A stretch of DNA of 64,000 nucleotides from Raffaelea ambrosiae (lineage: Eukaryota; Ascomycota; Sordariomycetes; Ophiostomatales; Ophiostomataceae): positions 368,113-432,112 of the forward strand of contig PCDI01000010.1 of the NCBI GenBank assembly GCA_002778195.1, read 5' to 3'. The notes below the pieces were generated by a model that worked only from the letters and a program-made list of their open reading frames with translations, was not told the DNA's origin and made no database searches. This document shows positions 63,471-64,000 of the stretch, piece after piece (positions within the stretch are counted from its first letter, which is position 1; each line of letters begins with the position of its first letter). Position numbers and translations under genes: made by a program.

Positions 63471-64000
63471 GGATATGAGAGAGCGTGTTTTTCTTAGGTG
63501 TGTGTGTGTACGTGTGTTTGGGGTCCGAGCAGGTGTGTAGCAGGAAAGTGGAAATGGTTCGTGGGAAATGTGGCCTTTGTCGAATGGAAGGCGAAATGGA
63601 AGGCGTGTCGAAGCAGTGTCGAAGCAGTCGAGAAGGCAAATCAGGGACAATCAGGGACAATCAGGGACAATCAGAGACGGCCGGAGACAGGTCAGGGGGA
63701 AAGGACAAGCCGCAATGCGCGAGAGGAGGAGGGACGTCGATCCCAAGGGGCGCCAAACAACCACTCCCCCCAAAAGAACGGAACCGAAATCAACACAATC
63801 TGCCAAACACAGCCAGAATGGGATGTTCCTTGGCCGAGGCGAAAAAGGAGCTGAGGAGCTGCGCCCGTGTGTCGGATAGTCCACGCCCCCTTGTTTTATA
63901 ATCGCATATCCCACTTATGCGCCGAAAACTGGGAAGAGGGGGGTCCGGTCGGTCGGTTGCAGAAGAAAAGGGGAGGGGCCGAAGGGGGGGGGGGGGCCTT
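63471..64000. promoter_or_regulatory. Upstream region of the mitochondrial protein gene
   Basis: About 530 bases to the window edge. It includes three tandem copies of a GGGACAATCA-type unit with a diverged fourth at about 63642-63680, and ends in a G13 run at 63984-63996. No other gene was recognised. Confidence 0.5.
63642..63680. repeat. Tandem repeat, 10-bp unit
   Basis: Copies of GGGACAATCA, the last diverged to GAGACGG, upstream of the mitochondrial-protein start. Confidence 0.9.

Overview
This is a gene-sparse window of fungal nuclear DNA. Evidence for a filamentous ascomycete, most likely a Sordariomycete: short GT-AG introns with CTAAC-like branch points, polypyrimidine-rich intergenic DNA, GC-rich exons, and recognisable ascomycete proteins (14-3-3, Vac7, Dim1, PPxY arrestin). 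The abundance of Gln, Asn and Asp/Glu tracts in coding sequence recalls the ophiostomatoid fungi, but the genus is a guess. No transposon, CRISPR array, rRNA gene or convincing tRNA was seen. There is one 30-base assembly gap (53349-53378).

Layout. 0-2.3 kb: a dienelactone hydrolase (-, cut by the left edge) and a short-chain dehydrogenase (+) diverge from a 0.5 kb promoter. 4.8-7.0 kb: a low-complexity protein of unknown function (+). 8.8-10.6 kb: a 14-3-3 gene (-) with an 8-nt exon. 12.3-13.4 kb: a decayed gene relic. 14.6-20.3 kb: a glutamine-rich alpha-arrestin (-) diverges from the 18S rRNA dimethyltransferase Dim1 (+, 11 exons, one of 4 nt). 21.6-24.6 kb: a Vac7-like vacuolar membrane protein (-). 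24.6-30.3 kb: gene-poor DNA. 30.4-31.1 kb: eIF1A (+). 32.3-34.5 kb: a coiled-coil protein (-). 36.2-37.1 kb: a broken Fic-domain gene (+). 37.8-40.1 kb: head-to-head ribosomal protein genes eL30 (-) and uL16 (+). 42.8-45.0 kb and 48.3-52.6 kb: two large single-exon conserved-looking unknown proteins (+). 53.1-55.0 kb: an MFS transporter of the anion:cation symporter type (-), whose third intron contains the gap. 58.2-58.7 kb: a small secreted protein (+). 59.5-60.7 kb: a mitochondrial cysteine synthase (+). 61.0-63.5 kb: a probable mitochondrial protein (-) with an unusually long intron.

Most genes are housekeeping. Four serve the translation machinery (Dim1, eIF1A, eL30, uL16), and two serve nutrient and membrane control (the arrestin adaptor and Vac7). 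The left edge may be part of a small catabolic or secondary-metabolic pair. The most notable signals are gene-structural: two micro-exons, one GC-AG intron, two introns that are stop-free and a multiple of three long, a possible shared promoter for two ribosomal protein genes, and a Fic-domain relic. I found no clearly new multi-gene system. All exon boundaries were derived by hand from splice motifs and reading-frame continuity.
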